NCBI GenBank assembly: GCA_052386455.1
Contig: JBQTKD010000093.1
Span: forward strand, 1 to 61,040
DNA length: 61,040 bases
DNA from: JBQTKD01 sp052386455
GTDB taxonomy: Bacteria > Actinomycetota > Actinomycetes > Sporichthyales > Sporichthyaceae
Direction of reading: 5' to 3'
Within the stretch, counting starts at the first letter, position 1. Each line of letters opens with the position of its first letter. The notes beneath the pieces are model-generated. The model was not told where the DNA came from and did no database searches. It saw only the letters and a list, made by a program, of their open reading frames with translations. Of this stretch, positions 7,763 to 16,296 are shown piece after piece. A program made the position numbers and the translations under genes.

Positions 7763-10297
7763 CTAACGGGGTTGAGTTCGTTCGTCCTCGCGCGTCGCCG
7801 ATGTTCTCGGTGTGGCCTGCGCACCTTGGCCGGGCAGTTGTCCGTCGTCGGTGCAGTTCTTGTTGTAGGGCAGGGTCTCCTGCTCCTCGGACCTCTTGTT
7901 CGTGCAGACCGCGTCGACGTTCGGCTTCTTGGTGGGCTTCGGCGTCGGGGTCTTGGCGACCTTCGGCGCGGGCGTGTAGCTGTTGGGGCCGAGGTCGAAC
8001 GGAGCGAACGACGGGCCGTTGTCCAGGGAAATCTGGCTGGGATCCGTCGGCGTGATGCCGGACTCGGTCTCGTACGGGTCGAGGGCGTCCGGGTCCTGCT
8101 GCCCGTCGGGGCGGATCACCTCGAACTTCTTGACCGGCTGCCCGCGCAGCGCACCCTTCATGAACGTGGTCCACGTCCGCGCCGGGTAGCTGCCGCCGAA
8201 GAACGTGCTCATGCCGGCCGTGCCGTCCAGTGACGTGACTCCGGCGCCCTTGAAGTAAACGACGGAGGCCGCGAGCTGCGGGGTGCACCCGCTGAACCAG
8301 GCGGTCAGGTCCTGGTGGGTACCGGTCTTGCCGGCCACCGGCCGGTTCAACTTCCTGGCCGCGGTGCCGGTGCCCTTTTGGACCACTCCCTGCATGGCCT
8401 TGATGGTTTCCGAGACGACGGCCGGGTCGAAGACCGGCGCCTTGGAGACCTCCGGCTTGCGGATCGGCTGCTCGCCTCCGTTGTTGGCCAGCACCCTGTC
8501 CACCATGTGCGCCTCGGCGTAGTACCCGCCGCCGCACAGCGTGGCGATCGCGTCGGCGACGTTGAGCGCGGGCGTGGACGCGATGCCCAGGGTGATGCGG
8601 GCGTTGGTGTCTAGACCGGGGGTGTCCGACGGGATGCCCGCGCGTTCGATCGCGCGGCGCACCTTGAGCGAACCGAGCTTGAAGGTGGCCTGCACGAAGG
8701 CGGTGTTGACGGACTGTTCCAGCGCGTAGCGCAGGTTCACCCGGCCGTAGTTGCGGTCGAACTCGTTGTTGACCGGCTTGGAGCCGGGCAGCTTCAGCGG
8801 ACCGTTGCCCGTGAAGGTGCTGTTCAGCGAGTACCCGTTCTCCAGCAGCGCGGCGGTGGTGAACACCTTGAGCGTCGACCCGGCCTGAATCGGGTACGTC
8901 GCCGCGTTCACCTGGGCGTACTTGTCCTTGCCGAGGAAGTCCTCGCCGCCGAACATCGCCAGCACCCGGCCGGTGCGCGGCTCGACGGCCACGAGGCCCA
9001 TGCGCAGACCCTTGACCTTCTTGTCGGTCTTCTCCGGGAACTCCTTCGCGTACGCGGCCAACGCGGCGTCTTGGGCCTGCTTGGTGAAGGTCGTGAAGAT
9101 CTTGAAGCCGCCGTTGTCGATCTCCTCGGACGTCAGGCCGCGCTTCTGCAGCTCCTTGCGAACCGCGAAAAGGATGTACCCCTTCTGCCCCTGGAATCGG
9201 CTCGAGACCTCGGCCTGCTTCGGGAACTTCGGGAACTTCAGGTTCGCGCGCTCCTCCGGGGTCAACGCCCCGGTCGTCACCATCCCGTTGGCGACGAAGT
9301 TCCAGCGGCCCTTGAGCGCAGCGATGTTGTCCGCGTCCTTGGGGTTGTACCGGCTCGGAGCCCGGATCACCGAGGCCAGCACGATGCTCTGAGACGGCGT
9401 CAGTTTGTCGACGGGTACGCCGAAGTACGCCTTTGCGGCAGCCTGCACGCCGTACGCGCCACGGCCCATGAAGATCGTGTTCAGGTAGTCCTGCAGGATC
9501 TGGTCCTTCGACCGATCCTTGTCGATCTTGATGGAGAGCAGCGCCTCCTTGAGCTTGCGCTGCACCGTGCGCTCGGAGGTCAGGTAGTAGTTCTTGACGT
9601 ACTGCTGCGTGATCGTCGAGCCGCCCTGCTGGGCGCCGCCGCGCAGGTTCACCCAGAACGCGCGGGCGATGCCGGTCGGCGAAACGCCGCTGTCGTTGTA
9701 GAAGTTACGGTTCTCCGCAGCGAGCACGGCCATGCGAAGCGACTCGGGCACCTTGTCCAGCGAGACGATCTCGCGGTTGACGTCGCCGAAGCGGCCGAGC
9801 TCCTCGCCGTTCGCGTAGAAGACCTGCGAGGTCTGCAGGGTCGCGCTGTTCTTCGGGTCCGGAATGTCGGTGCGGGAGTACGCGAACAGCACCACGGCGA
9901 AGCCGATGGCGAACAGCGACAGCGCACTCCAGGCGAGCTTGCGCAGCACGTACCGCTTCTTCTTGACCTTCGGCTTCTTGGCCGGCTTGGCGGCCTCCGG
10001 CTCGACCTCCGGAGAGACCGGCGGCGCGGGCTCGGTCCCCGGCGGGAACTCGACGACGCGCGCGATCCGGGCGGTGGCGTCGCGCCAGTCCGGCGGGACG
10101 TCGATGGCCTCGGTGGGGTCGTCGGCCTTGGGCGGCACCACCGGGGTGGGCTCGGTGTTCGCGGCTGCGGCCGCCTTCTTCTCGCGGCGGCCGGGAGCCT
10201 TCTTCGGAGCCGGCTCGGGCCGGAACCACTGGTCGTCGTCCGGGTGCAGCGGTCCGCTGGCGGGTGCCGAGTTCGGCGGTCGACGGCGGATGCGCAT
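7763..10297 (-). CDS. ponA: Bifunctional class A penicillin-binding protein (PonA1-like)
   Basis: 844 residues from ATG 10297. The order is a charged, Pro/Lys-rich cytoplasmic tail (1-118), one membrane helix (about 119-139), a GT51 glycosyltransferase domain with catalytic Glu in AAENRNFY (E195) and GGSTITQQ, then a transpeptidase domain with STLK (S474-K477), SVN (529-531) and KTG (657-659). The C-terminal tail is Pro/Lys-rich. It polymerises lipid II and cross-links stem peptides outside the membrane. A start farther upstream is excluded because it would run through the divergent promoter to the PadR gene. It begins the minus-strand cluster of envelope glycosyltransferases. Confidence 0.95.
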   Translation of the reverse strand: MRIRRRPPNSAPASGPLHPDDDQWFRPEPAPKKAPGRREKKAAAAANTEPTPVVPPKADDPTEAIDVPPDWRDATARIARVVEFPPGTEPAPPVSPEVEPEAAKPAKKPKVKKKRYVLRKLAWSALSLFAIGFAVVLFAYSRTDIPDPKNSATLQTSQVFYANGEELGRFGDVNREIVSLDKVPESLRMAVLAAENRNFYNDSGVSPTGIARAFWVNLRGGAQQGGSTITQQYVKNYYLTSERTVQRKLKEALLSIKIDKDRSKDQILQDYLNTIFMGRGAYGVQAAAKAYFGVPVDKLTPSQSIVLASVIRAPSRYNPKDADNIAALKGRWNFVANGMVTTGALTPEERANLKFPKFPKQAEVSSRFQGQKGYILFAVRKELQKRGLTSEEIDNGGFKIFTTFTKQAQDAALAAYAKEFPEKTDKKVKGLRMGLVAVEPRTGRVLAMFGGEDFLGKDKYAQVNAATYPIQAGSTLKVFTTAALLENGYSLNSTFTGNGPLKLPGSKPVNNEFDRNYGRVNLRYALEQSVNTAFVQATFKLGSLKVRRAIERAGIPSDTPGLDTNARITLGIASTPALNVADAIATLCGGGYYAEAHMVDRVLANNGGEQPIRKPEVSKAPVFDPAVVSETIKAMQGVVQKGTGTAARKLNRPVAGKTGTHQDLTAWFSGCTPQLAASVVYFKGAGVTSLDGTAGMSTFFGGSYPARTWTTFMKGALRGQPVKKFEVIRPDGQQDPDALDPYETESGITPTDPSQISLDNGPSFAPFDLGPNSYTPAPKVAKTPTPKPTKKPNVDAVCTNKRSEEQETLPYNKNCTDDGQLPGQGAQATPRTSATREDERTQPR

Positions 10298-10414
10298 AGC
10301 GAAGCAGAGTAACCGGCCCAGCTTTCGATGCCGGCGGTCTTGCGGCAATCGGTTCGGGGGCGTGACTCGCGACACGCGGGGGTTTGGAGTTTGCCTCGCG
10401 TACACCTCGGGCGC

Positions 10415-10462
10415 TACCATCGATATATCGAGCCGATACATCGGAGCGACACATCGGAGGAG
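10415..10462 (+). promoter_or_regulatory. PadR promoter with palindromic operator array
   Basis: A TACCAT -10 candidate (10415-10420) abuts the perfect palindrome TCGATATATCGA (10420-10431). Next comes CCGATACATCGG (10433-10444), whose arms CCGAT/ATCGG pair, and then a third half-site ACATCGG (10451-10457). AT-rich ATATATCGAT-like palindromes are typical PadR-family operators. The array would cover the transcription start of the adjacent PadR gene, which fits autorepression. Confidence 0.6.
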
Positions 10463-10470
10463 GTGGACCC

Positions 10471-11028
10471 TTGAGCAAGCGTGGAAGCGTGCTCGAGCTC
10501 GCGGTCCTCGGCCTTCTCCACGAGTCTGCGATGCACGGCTATGAGCTGCGCAAACGGCTGAACTCGGTGCTCGGCACCCTACGCGCCATCTCCTACGGAT
10601 CCCTGTATCCGTGCCTGAAGTCACTGGTCGCGTCGGGCTGGATCGTCGAAGAAACACCCGACGACGGGGCGGCACCCCTCGGCGGCAAGCGAGCAAAGAT
10701 CGTCTACACGCTCACCGCGGACGGCAAGGACCACTTCGCGGAGCTCATGGCCGCCAGCGGCCCCGAGGAGTGGGAAGACGACAGCTTCGGCATTCGGTTC
10801 GCCTTCTTCGGCCGCACGGACGCCGCCGTCCGCCTGCGGATTCTCGAAGGCCGGCGTCGTCGGCTCGAGGAACGTCTCGACGGCATCCGCAGCAGTGCCA
10901 ACCGCACCAGAGAGCGCGTCGACGCGTACACGCTCGAGCTGCAGCGGCACGGCCTGGAATCGGTCGAGCGCGAGGTCAACTGGCTCAACGAGCTGATCGC
11001 GAGCGAGAAACAAGCCCCCACCACCTGA
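10471..11028 (+). CDS. PadR-family transcriptional regulator
   Basis: 185 residues from TTG 10471, with GGAGGAGG (10456-10463) seven bases before it; no ATG or GTG start fits as well. The N-terminal winged helix is recognisable from VLGLLHESAMHGYELRKRL and ISYGSLYPCLKSL, and the C-terminal Vir/PadR_C helical dimerisation region is rich in Arg/Glu. PadR proteins are dimeric repressors released by small ligands. A homologue occupies the same place beside ino1 in M. tuberculosis (Rv0047c). The gap to ino1 is 38 bp, so the two are probably co-transcribed and this protein may control inositol synthesis. The palindromes just upstream suggest autoregulation. Confidence 0.88.
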   Translation: MSKRGSVLELAVLGLLHESAMHGYELRKRLNSVLGTLRAISYGSLYPCLKSLVASGWIVEETPDDGAAPLGGKRAKIVYTLTADGKDHFAELMAASGPEEWEDDSFGIRFAFFGRTDAAVRLRILEGRRRRLEERLDGIRSSANRTRERVDAYTLELQRHGLESVEREVNWLNELIASEKQAPTT

Positions 11029-11066
11029 TCGACAGCTAGTCCCCCCATTAGAAGGAGCACCCAGCC

Positions 11067-12146
11067 ATGGGTTCGGTTCGTGTAGCAATCGTCGGCGTGG
11101 GCAACTGCGCCTCGTCGCTGGTCCAGGGCGTGGAGTTCTACAAGAACGCCGACCCGAGCCTGCGCGTGCCCGGCCTCATGCACGTGCAGTTCGGCGACTA
11201 CCACGTCGGCGACGTCGAGTTCGTCGCCGCGTTCGACGTGGACGCGAAAAAGGTCGGCGTCGACCTGTCCGAGGCCATCGGCGCCTCGGAGAACAACACG
11301 ATCAAGTTCGCCGACGTTCCGCCCTCCGGCGTCGTCGTCCAGCGCGGCCACACCCTCGACGGTCTCGGCGAGTACTACCTCGAGATGGTCGACGAGTCGG
11401 ACGAGGCCCCGGTCGACGTCGTGCAGGCTCTCAAGGACGCTCGCGTCGACGTGCTCGTCTCCTACCTCCCGGTGGGTTCGGAGCTCGCGGACAAGTTCTA
11501 CGCGCAGTGCTGCCTCGAGGCGAAGGTCGCCTTCGTCAACGCGCTGCCGGTCTTCATCGCGTCGGACCCCGAGTGGGCGCAGAAGTTCACCGACGCCGGT
11601 GTCCCGATCGTCGGCGACGACATCAAGTCCCAGGTCGGCGCGACCATCACGCACCGCGTCATGGCCAAGCTGTTCGAGGACCGCGGTGTTGAGCTGCTCC
11701 GCACGTACCAGCTCAACTTCGGCGGCAACATGGACTTCAAGAACATGCTCGAGCGCAAGCGCCTCAAGTCCAAGAAGATCTCGAAGACCCAGTCGGTCAC
11801 CAGCCAGATCCCACACGAGATGCGCGCCGAGCACGTCCACATCGGCCCGTCGGACCACGTCCCGTGGCTCGACGACCGCAAGTGGGCCTACGTCCGTCTC
11901 GAGGGCAAGTCCTTCGGCGACACCCCGCTCAACCTCGAGTACAAGCTCGAGGTGTGGGACTCCCCGAACTCCGCGGGCGTCATCATCGACGCGGTGCGCG
12001 CCGCGAAGATCGCGCTGGACCGCGGCGTCGGCGGCCCGCTGCTCTCGGCCTCCTCGTACTTCATGAAGTCCCCGCCGGAGCAGTACGCGGACGACGAGTG
12101 CCACCGCGCGGTCGAGGCCTTCATCGCCGGCCAGCTCGAGCGCTAG
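11067..12146 (+). CDS. ino1: Inositol-1-phosphate synthase
   Basis: 359 residues, the usual length of the actinobacterial enzyme. It converts glucose 6-phosphate to myo-inositol 1-phosphate using NAD, the first step towards phosphatidylinositol, PI-mannosides and mycothiol. Visible are the Rossmann motif VGVGNCASSL near the N-terminus, GDDIKSQVGATITHR, LNFGGNMDF and SKKISKTQSV, all conserved in the family. AAGGAG (11052-11057) stands nine bases before the ATG. It follows the PadR gene closely and ends in a strong hairpin terminator. A mycothiol-dependent protein is encoded in the same window, which agrees with this pathway. Confidence 0.97.
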   Translation: MGSVRVAIVGVGNCASSLVQGVEFYKNADPSLRVPGLMHVQFGDYHVGDVEFVAAFDVDAKKVGVDLSEAIGASENNTIKFADVPPSGVVVQRGHTLDGLGEYYLEMVDESDEAPVDVVQALKDARVDVLVSYLPVGSELADKFYAQCCLEAKVAFVNALPVFIASDPEWAQKFTDAGVPIVGDDIKSQVGATITHRVMAKLFEDRGVELLRTYQLNFGGNMDFKNMLERKRLKSKKISKTQSVTSQIPHEMRAEHVHIGPSDHVPWLDDRKWAYVRLEGKSFGDTPLNLEYKLEVWDSPNSAGVIIDAVRAAKIALDRGVGGPLLSASSYFMKSPPEQYADDECHRAVEAFIAGQLER

Positions 12147-12160
12147 CCACCAGCTCACTC

Positions 12161-12194
12161 CGAAGGCCCGGCTCCGTCAGGAGCCGGGCCTTCG
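12161..12194 (+). terminator. ino1 terminator
   Basis: A perfect 15-bp stem: CGAAGGCCCGGCTCC (12161-12175) pairs with GGAGCCGGGCCTTCG (12180-12194) around a GTCA tetraloop, 14 bases after the ino1 stop codon. No U-run follows. Confidence 0.8.
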
Positions 12195-12248
12195 TGCGTT
12201 CCACCACCCTGTCCCCACCCACCCTGTCCCCCACCCACCCGGGGACGC

Positions 12249-12328
12249 GCTTCACTCGCCAGCGTCACGCTTCACCCGCTGAGATCCGGCTTCCCCGGCG
12301 AGTGAAGCAGCACTACGACGAGTGAAGC
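12249..12328. repeat. Four-copy TTCACYCG inverted repeat cluster
   Basis: GCTTCACTCGCC (12249-12260) is the exact reverse complement of GGCGAGTGAAGC (12297-12308). A related forward copy GCTTCACCCGCT starts at 12269 and a further reverse copy CGAGTGAAGC ends at 12328. The four motifs lie between the ino1 terminator and the stop of the convergent methyltransferase gene and could fold into a cruciform. Confidence 0.65.
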
Positions 12329-12349
12329 CGAGGGCGGGACGGAACCGGG

Positions 12350-13495
12350 CTAGGCGGCCTTCTCTACGGACGAGCAGTAGGCCCGGAGCGCAGGAAGGAA
12401 GCCTTCGGGAAAGCGGAGCGAACCCTTCTGGGTGCGGCCGAGGAATCCCGTGGCCGCGCGGGCGGACAGTGGCTTGCCGGGGTGGCGGAGGAATTCCAGC
12501 AGCGGTTCGCGCGGCGCGCACACCGGCCACGGGCCGACGGCGGCCGCGTGCACCGTGCTCCCGTCGACGCACCACGCCGCGCGGCGGGGCCACGGGCCGC
12601 CGCGCCAGACGGGATCGTCGCTCGAGTCGTAGCGGCCGGGGTCGCGCAGCCGCTCGCCGATCCAGCGGGCCACGGGAACCGAGACCGAGTTGCCGACCAG
12701 GCGCCAGCGTTCGCCGGGACGGGCGATGTCCTCGGCCGGGCGGGTCCAGTCCTCCGGGAAGCCCTGCAGCCGCTCGGCGTCGCGGACGTCGGGAGTGAAG
12801 AAGGACCCGTCGGGCCGCCAGATCGCCGGGGGCGAGGCGACGCCTACCGAAGAACCGCACTTGATGGGCGGCACCGCATCGACGGCCCAGCCGAGCGCGC
12901 GCATCCCCTCGGTCCAGTAGAACCCGCAGCCCACCCCCGCGTGCGGAACCGGCGACGGCGCTCCGGCCTCGTCGGCGAGCAGCACGTCGCGCGGGTCCCC
13001 CTCGGTGGAGGCCACGAGATACCAGCGGTTGCGCCGCTGCGGCAGGCCGAACGCGTTGGTGTCCACGACGCGGTAGGCCCAGCGGTACCCCAGCGCCGCC
13101 AGCTCCGCGGTGATGGCGTCCATCGCCCGGCCGCGACCCAGGGCCAGCAGGAACGGAACGTTCTCCAACACGAGCCACGGCACGCGCCGCGTCCGAAGCA
13201 GCCGGAACACCTCGCCGACGAGGCTGGACCGCTCGCCCTCGATGCCCGCCTTCTGCCCGACAGAGCTCAGGTCCTGGCACGGAAACCCGGCGAGCACCAG
13301 CTCGGTTCCCGCCGGCAGCGCGTCGACGTCGCGCACATCGGAGGCGATCTCCACATCGGGGAACCGAGCGCGGAGAACGTGCGCCGCTGCGGGCGCGCGC
13401 TCGACCAACAGCGTCGCGTGGTGGCCCGCCGCGCCGACACCTAGCTCTAGCCCGCCGATGCCCGCAAACAGCCCGACCGTGGACAGCCCGCTCAT
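12350..13495 (-). CDS. DNA (cytosine-5)-methyltransferase, first of a tandem pair
   Basis: 381 residues with the ordered C5-methyltransferase motifs: FAGIGGLELG (motif I, near 10), GFPCQDLS with catalytic Cys73 (IV), ENV at 111-113 (VI), QRRNR at 153-157 (VIII) and GNSV at 268-271 (X). The stretch at about 185-240 between motifs VIII and IX should be the target-recognition region. An extension of about 110 residues follows motif X and I do not recognise it. The gene lies 73 bp after a second, distinct C5-methyltransferase on the same strand. No restriction endonuclease, Vsr nuclease or ATPase is encoded nearby, so the pair may be orphan modification enzymes or the remains of a restriction-modification system. 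Confidence 0.92.
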   Translation of the reverse strand: MSGLSTVGLFAGIGGLELGVGAAGHHATLLVERAPAAAHVLRARFPDVEIASDVRDVDALPAGTELVLAGFPCQDLSSVGQKAGIEGERSSLVGEVFRLLRTRRVPWLVLENVPFLLALGRGRAMDAITAELAALGYRWAYRVVDTNAFGLPQRRNRWYLVASTEGDPRDVLLADEAGAPSPVPHAGVGCGFYWTEGMRALGWAVDAVPPIKCGSSVGVASPPAIWRPDGSFFTPDVRDAERLQGFPEDWTRPAEDIARPGERWRLVGNSVSVPVARWIGERLRDPGRYDSSDDPVWRGGPWPRRAAWCVDGSTVHAAAVGPWPVCAPREPLLEFLRHPGKPLSARAATGFLGRTQKGSLRFPEGFLPALRAYCSSVEKAA

Positions 13496-13568
13496 GGCGC
13501 GCCGCCAAGCCCCGGGCGTCCGAAGAAGGGTGACGCGGGGTTCACGGTTGTTCGGACGCCTCGACGCA

Positions 13569-14699
13569 TCACCGCAGCCACTCGACGGCGGCGGCGTAGC
13601 CGAGCCGCATGGGAGCCGCGTTTCCGATCATCACGGCGAGCTGGGACCGCGAAACTCCCGAGAAGTCGAACCAGTCGGGGAAGTACTGCAGCCGCGCGGC
13701 CTCGTGCGCGGTGATGGTGCGCCGCTCAACCGGGTGGACATACCGGCCCATGCACATCGAGTAGAAGCCGCGGGTCAGCGTCTGCGCCGGCCGATCCCAG
13801 GCAAGCCGGCCGTAGATCGAGCGGTAGGAGTGCGTCCCGTCCGCGTGGCAGGGCGGACGCTGACTGTCCGGCAGGTCGTGCAGACCGTGCTCGAAGAGGT
13901 AGTCGATCCGCGCCCGCGTCGTCGGCGCGGACACGGCCGGCTGGTCGAACGCGCCGCCGCTCCCCGCCTTCCCGACGAGGTCCCCGATCGCCCAGCGCAG
14001 GTCCCGTGGTTCACGCCGGTGCGCTTCGACCATCGCCTCGGTCGAGACCTGACGGGTACGGCTGGCCAGCAGCACCAGCCGCCGCCGCCGCTGCGCCAGC
14101 CCGAGGTCGTGCAGGTCCACGACGCCCAGAGCAATGCCGTACCCGAGCCGCGTCAGTGCCTCCGCGCTGCGCTGCACCACGCCATCGCGGTCGTGGAGGG
14201 CACCGGGCACGTTCTCGATCAGGACGTGCGCCGGAGAGAGCACTTCCGCGGCGCGGACCATCGCCTCGTACAGCGCGTTCTTGGCATCCGCTCGGCGGGT
14301 GCGGTTGTTCAGGTCCGAGTGCCCCTGGCACGGCGGGCCGCCGACGAGCATGTCGACGTCCCCCACCGCCCGCGCCAGCACGCGTTCCGCAGTGGTCGGG
14401 CGTGCGCCGAGCGTGCCGTCGAACACCCCGCGGACGTCCTCGCACCGAACGACCTCGGCGTCGAAGTTGCGCCGGTACACACCGAGCGCGACGGCATCGA
14501 GATCGACGGCCAGACGCGGCTCCCACCGCAGCCCGAGTGCGCGGGCGGCCTCGAACAGACCCAGGCTCAATCCCCCGCAGCCGGCGAAGAGGTCCACGGT
14601 GCGCAGCCGGCCCGGACCGTCGGCAGCCGCCGGCCTTCCGGCCCCGCGCAGCCACTCCTGTTCGGTGTCCACCGAACGTTCGACGAGTAGCGCGGTCAC
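13569..14699 (-). CDS. DNA (cytosine-5)-methyltransferase, second of a tandem pair
   Basis: 376 residues from GTG 14699 (VTALLVERSV). A longer form to 14837 is open but its N-terminus does not resemble the family. Motif I DLFAGCGGLS is near residue 36, motif IV GGPPCQGHS has its catalytic Cys at 124, motif VI is IENVPG, motif VIII is AQRRRR and motif X appears as MIGNAAP. The recognition region, which includes THSYRSIYGRLAWDRPAQTL, differs from the neighbour's, so the two probably methylate different sequences or opposite strands of an asymmetric site. That is inference. It is divergent from the MFS gene across a 253-bp gap. Confidence 0.9.
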   Translation of the reverse strand: MTALLVERSVDTEQEWLRGAGRPAAADGPGRLRTVDLFAGCGGLSLGLFEAARALGLRWEPRLAVDLDAVALGVYRRNFDAEVVRCEDVRGVFDGTLGARPTTAERVLARAVGDVDMLVGGPPCQGHSDLNNRTRRADAKNALYEAMVRAAEVLSPAHVLIENVPGALHDRDGVVQRSAEALTRLGYGIALGVVDLHDLGLAQRRRRLVLLASRTRQVSTEAMVEAHRREPRDLRWAIGDLVGKAGSGGAFDQPAVSAPTTRARIDYLFEHGLHDLPDSQRPPCHADGTHSYRSIYGRLAWDRPAQTLTRGFYSMCMGRYVHPVERRTITAHEAARLQYFPDWFDFSGVSRSQLAVMIGNAAPMRLGYAAAVEWLR

Positions 14700-14888
14700 G
14701 TCGGCAGTCTTGCCCAGCGGGGCGCGAAAGTGGCCGTCCCACACGGACGGGGAGAGCCGAACGGTCGCACGAGATTCGGCGAGCGGACACGTCCGGTTGC
14801 CGGAAACACGATCACTTCGCGTCTCCAATGGCCACATGACGCGACAGATCCCGACAAGCCACCCGACTTGGGCCGGTCACGATTGGGC

Positions 14889-14946
14889 CGAACGGGCGAC
14901 GATCCCGCCCGTTCGCCCTTCGTGCGCCTGCGCAGCGACCTAGCCT
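14889..14946 (+). promoter_or_regulatory. Palindrome and leaderless promoter of the MFS gene
   Basis: The 253-bp gap between the methyltransferase and MFS genes contains CGAACGGGCG (14889-14898) and its exact complement CGCCCGTTCG (14906-14915) around seven bases. A -10 candidate TAGCCT (14941-14946) lies six bases before the GTG start of the MFS gene, so the transcript would start at or near the start codon. The palindrome is placed where an operator could lie. Confidence 0.5.
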
Positions 14947-14952
14947 CGAATC

Positions 14953-16296
14953 GTGTCCTTCGCCGCCGACCTCCGGTCCGTGGTGGGGCATGCGGATTTC
15001 CGCAGGCTCTACGCACCGCGCCTCGCCAGCCAGGCCTCCGACGGCCTCTTTCAGGTGGCGCTGGCCTCCTACATTTTCTTCACTCCGGAGCGTCAGGCCT
15101 CCGCCGGCGCAGCCGCCGCAACCTTCGCGACGCTCCTGCTTCCGTACACCTTCGTCGGCCCGTTCGCCGGAGTCCTGCTGGACCGCTGGCGGCGCCGGCA
15201 GGTCCTCGTTCGCGTGCCACTCGTGCGCGCCGCGCTGCTGTGCACGATCGCCGTGTTTGTGACGATCGGTCACACCGGGCCGGGGCTGTTCCTGGCCGCG
15301 CTGCTGTGCATGTCCTGCGGGCGCTTCTACCTCAACGGCGTCAACGCCTCGATTCCGAACGTCGTCGCCAAGCGGGATCTGGTCATGGCGAACTCGGTGT
15401 GCATGACGTCCGGGTCGCTGGCCGCGCTGTGCGGCGGCGGCCTGGGCCTGGCCCTGCACCACCTGCTCAAGCAGCCGACGTACCTGATGCTCGGTGCCGC
15501 CTGCGGGTACCTCGTCGCCGCGACGCTGGCCACGCGAATCCACCGCGACCGGCTCGGCCCACACCTGTCCGGACCCCTGCCCGGGGCGAACCAGGCGGTG
15601 CGCGCAGTCGTCGTCGGCCTGGGTGCCGGCGCCCGCCACGTATGGGCCCGCCCGGCGGCCCGCAACGCGCTCGCCGTCCTTGCGATGCAGCGCTTCTGCT
15701 ACGGCACCGGGACCATCGCGACGCTGCTGCTCTACCGCAACTACTTCAACGAACAGGGCGATCCCGACGCCGCGATGACTGGGCTCGGCGCGGTGTTCGC
15801 CGCGGCCGGCATCGGGTACTTCGTGGCCGCGATCATCACCCCGCAGGTCACCCCGCACATCGGAGCGCAGGGCTGGATCGTCGTCGCGATGAGCGCGGCC
15901 GCGGTGTTCGGCTTCGCCCTCGCCGCGCCGTACGAGCCGCCGCCCCTGGTCCTCGGCGCGTTCCTGCTCGGCCTGGCCGCGCAGTCGGTGAAGATCTGCG
16001 TCGACTCGATCGTCCAGGGCGCGATCGAGGACGAGTTCCGCGGGCGCGTGTTCTCCATGTACGACGTGCTGTTCAACTCCGCGTTCGTGCTCGCCGCCGT
16101 GGTCGCCTCGTTCACGATGCCGGCGTCCGGCAAGAGCTACGCGATCCTCGCCTCGGTCAGCCTGCTCTACGGCGTGACCGCCGCCGTCTACCTGCGCTCG
16201 GTCGTGTGGCCGCGCCGCGTGGCCTGGGTCTTCGAGACCACCGCTCCCCTGGTGCCCGTGCCGGTCCGGTCCGACGAGGAGACGCACCGCCGCTAG
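14953..16296 (+). CDS. MFS transporter
   Basis: 447 residues, about 12 membrane helices, from GTG 14953. MFS features include the loop 2-3 signature region GVLLDRWRRRQVLVRVPLVR and a matching motif in the second half near DEFRGRVFSMYD, as in bacterial drug/efflux permeases of the Rv0037c type. The substrate is unknown. There is no Shine-Dalgarno; a TAGCCT -10 directly before the GTG suggests a leaderless message. The stop overlaps the stop of the convergent oppF gene in a shared CTAG (16293-16296). Confidence 0.85.
   Translation: MSFAADLRSVVGHADFRRLYAPRLASQASDGLFQVALASYIFFTPERQASAGAAAATFATLLLPYTFVGPFAGVLLDRWRRRQVLVRVPLVRAALLCTIAVFVTIGHTGPGLFLAALLCMSCGRFYLNGVNASIPNVVAKRDLVMANSVCMTSGSLAALCGGGLGLALHHLLKQPTYLMLGAACGYLVAATLATRIHRDRLGPHLSGPLPGANQAVRAVVVGLGAGARHVWARPAARNALAVLAMQRFCYGTGTIATLLLYRNYFNEQGDPDAAMTGLGAVFAAAGIGYFVAAIITPQVTPHIGAQGWIVVAMSAAAVFGFALAAPYEPPPLVLGAFLLGLAAQSVKICVDSIVQGAIEDEFRGRVFSMYDVLFNSAFVLAAVVASFTMPASGKSYAILASVSLLYGVTAAVYLRSVVWPRRVAWVFETTAPLVPVPVRSDEETHRR

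Noticed and set aside
12350..14699. BREX, DISARM or similar defence island
   Set aside because: Only the two methyltransferases are present; no helicase, PLD nuclease, PglZ or ATPase gene lies next to them.
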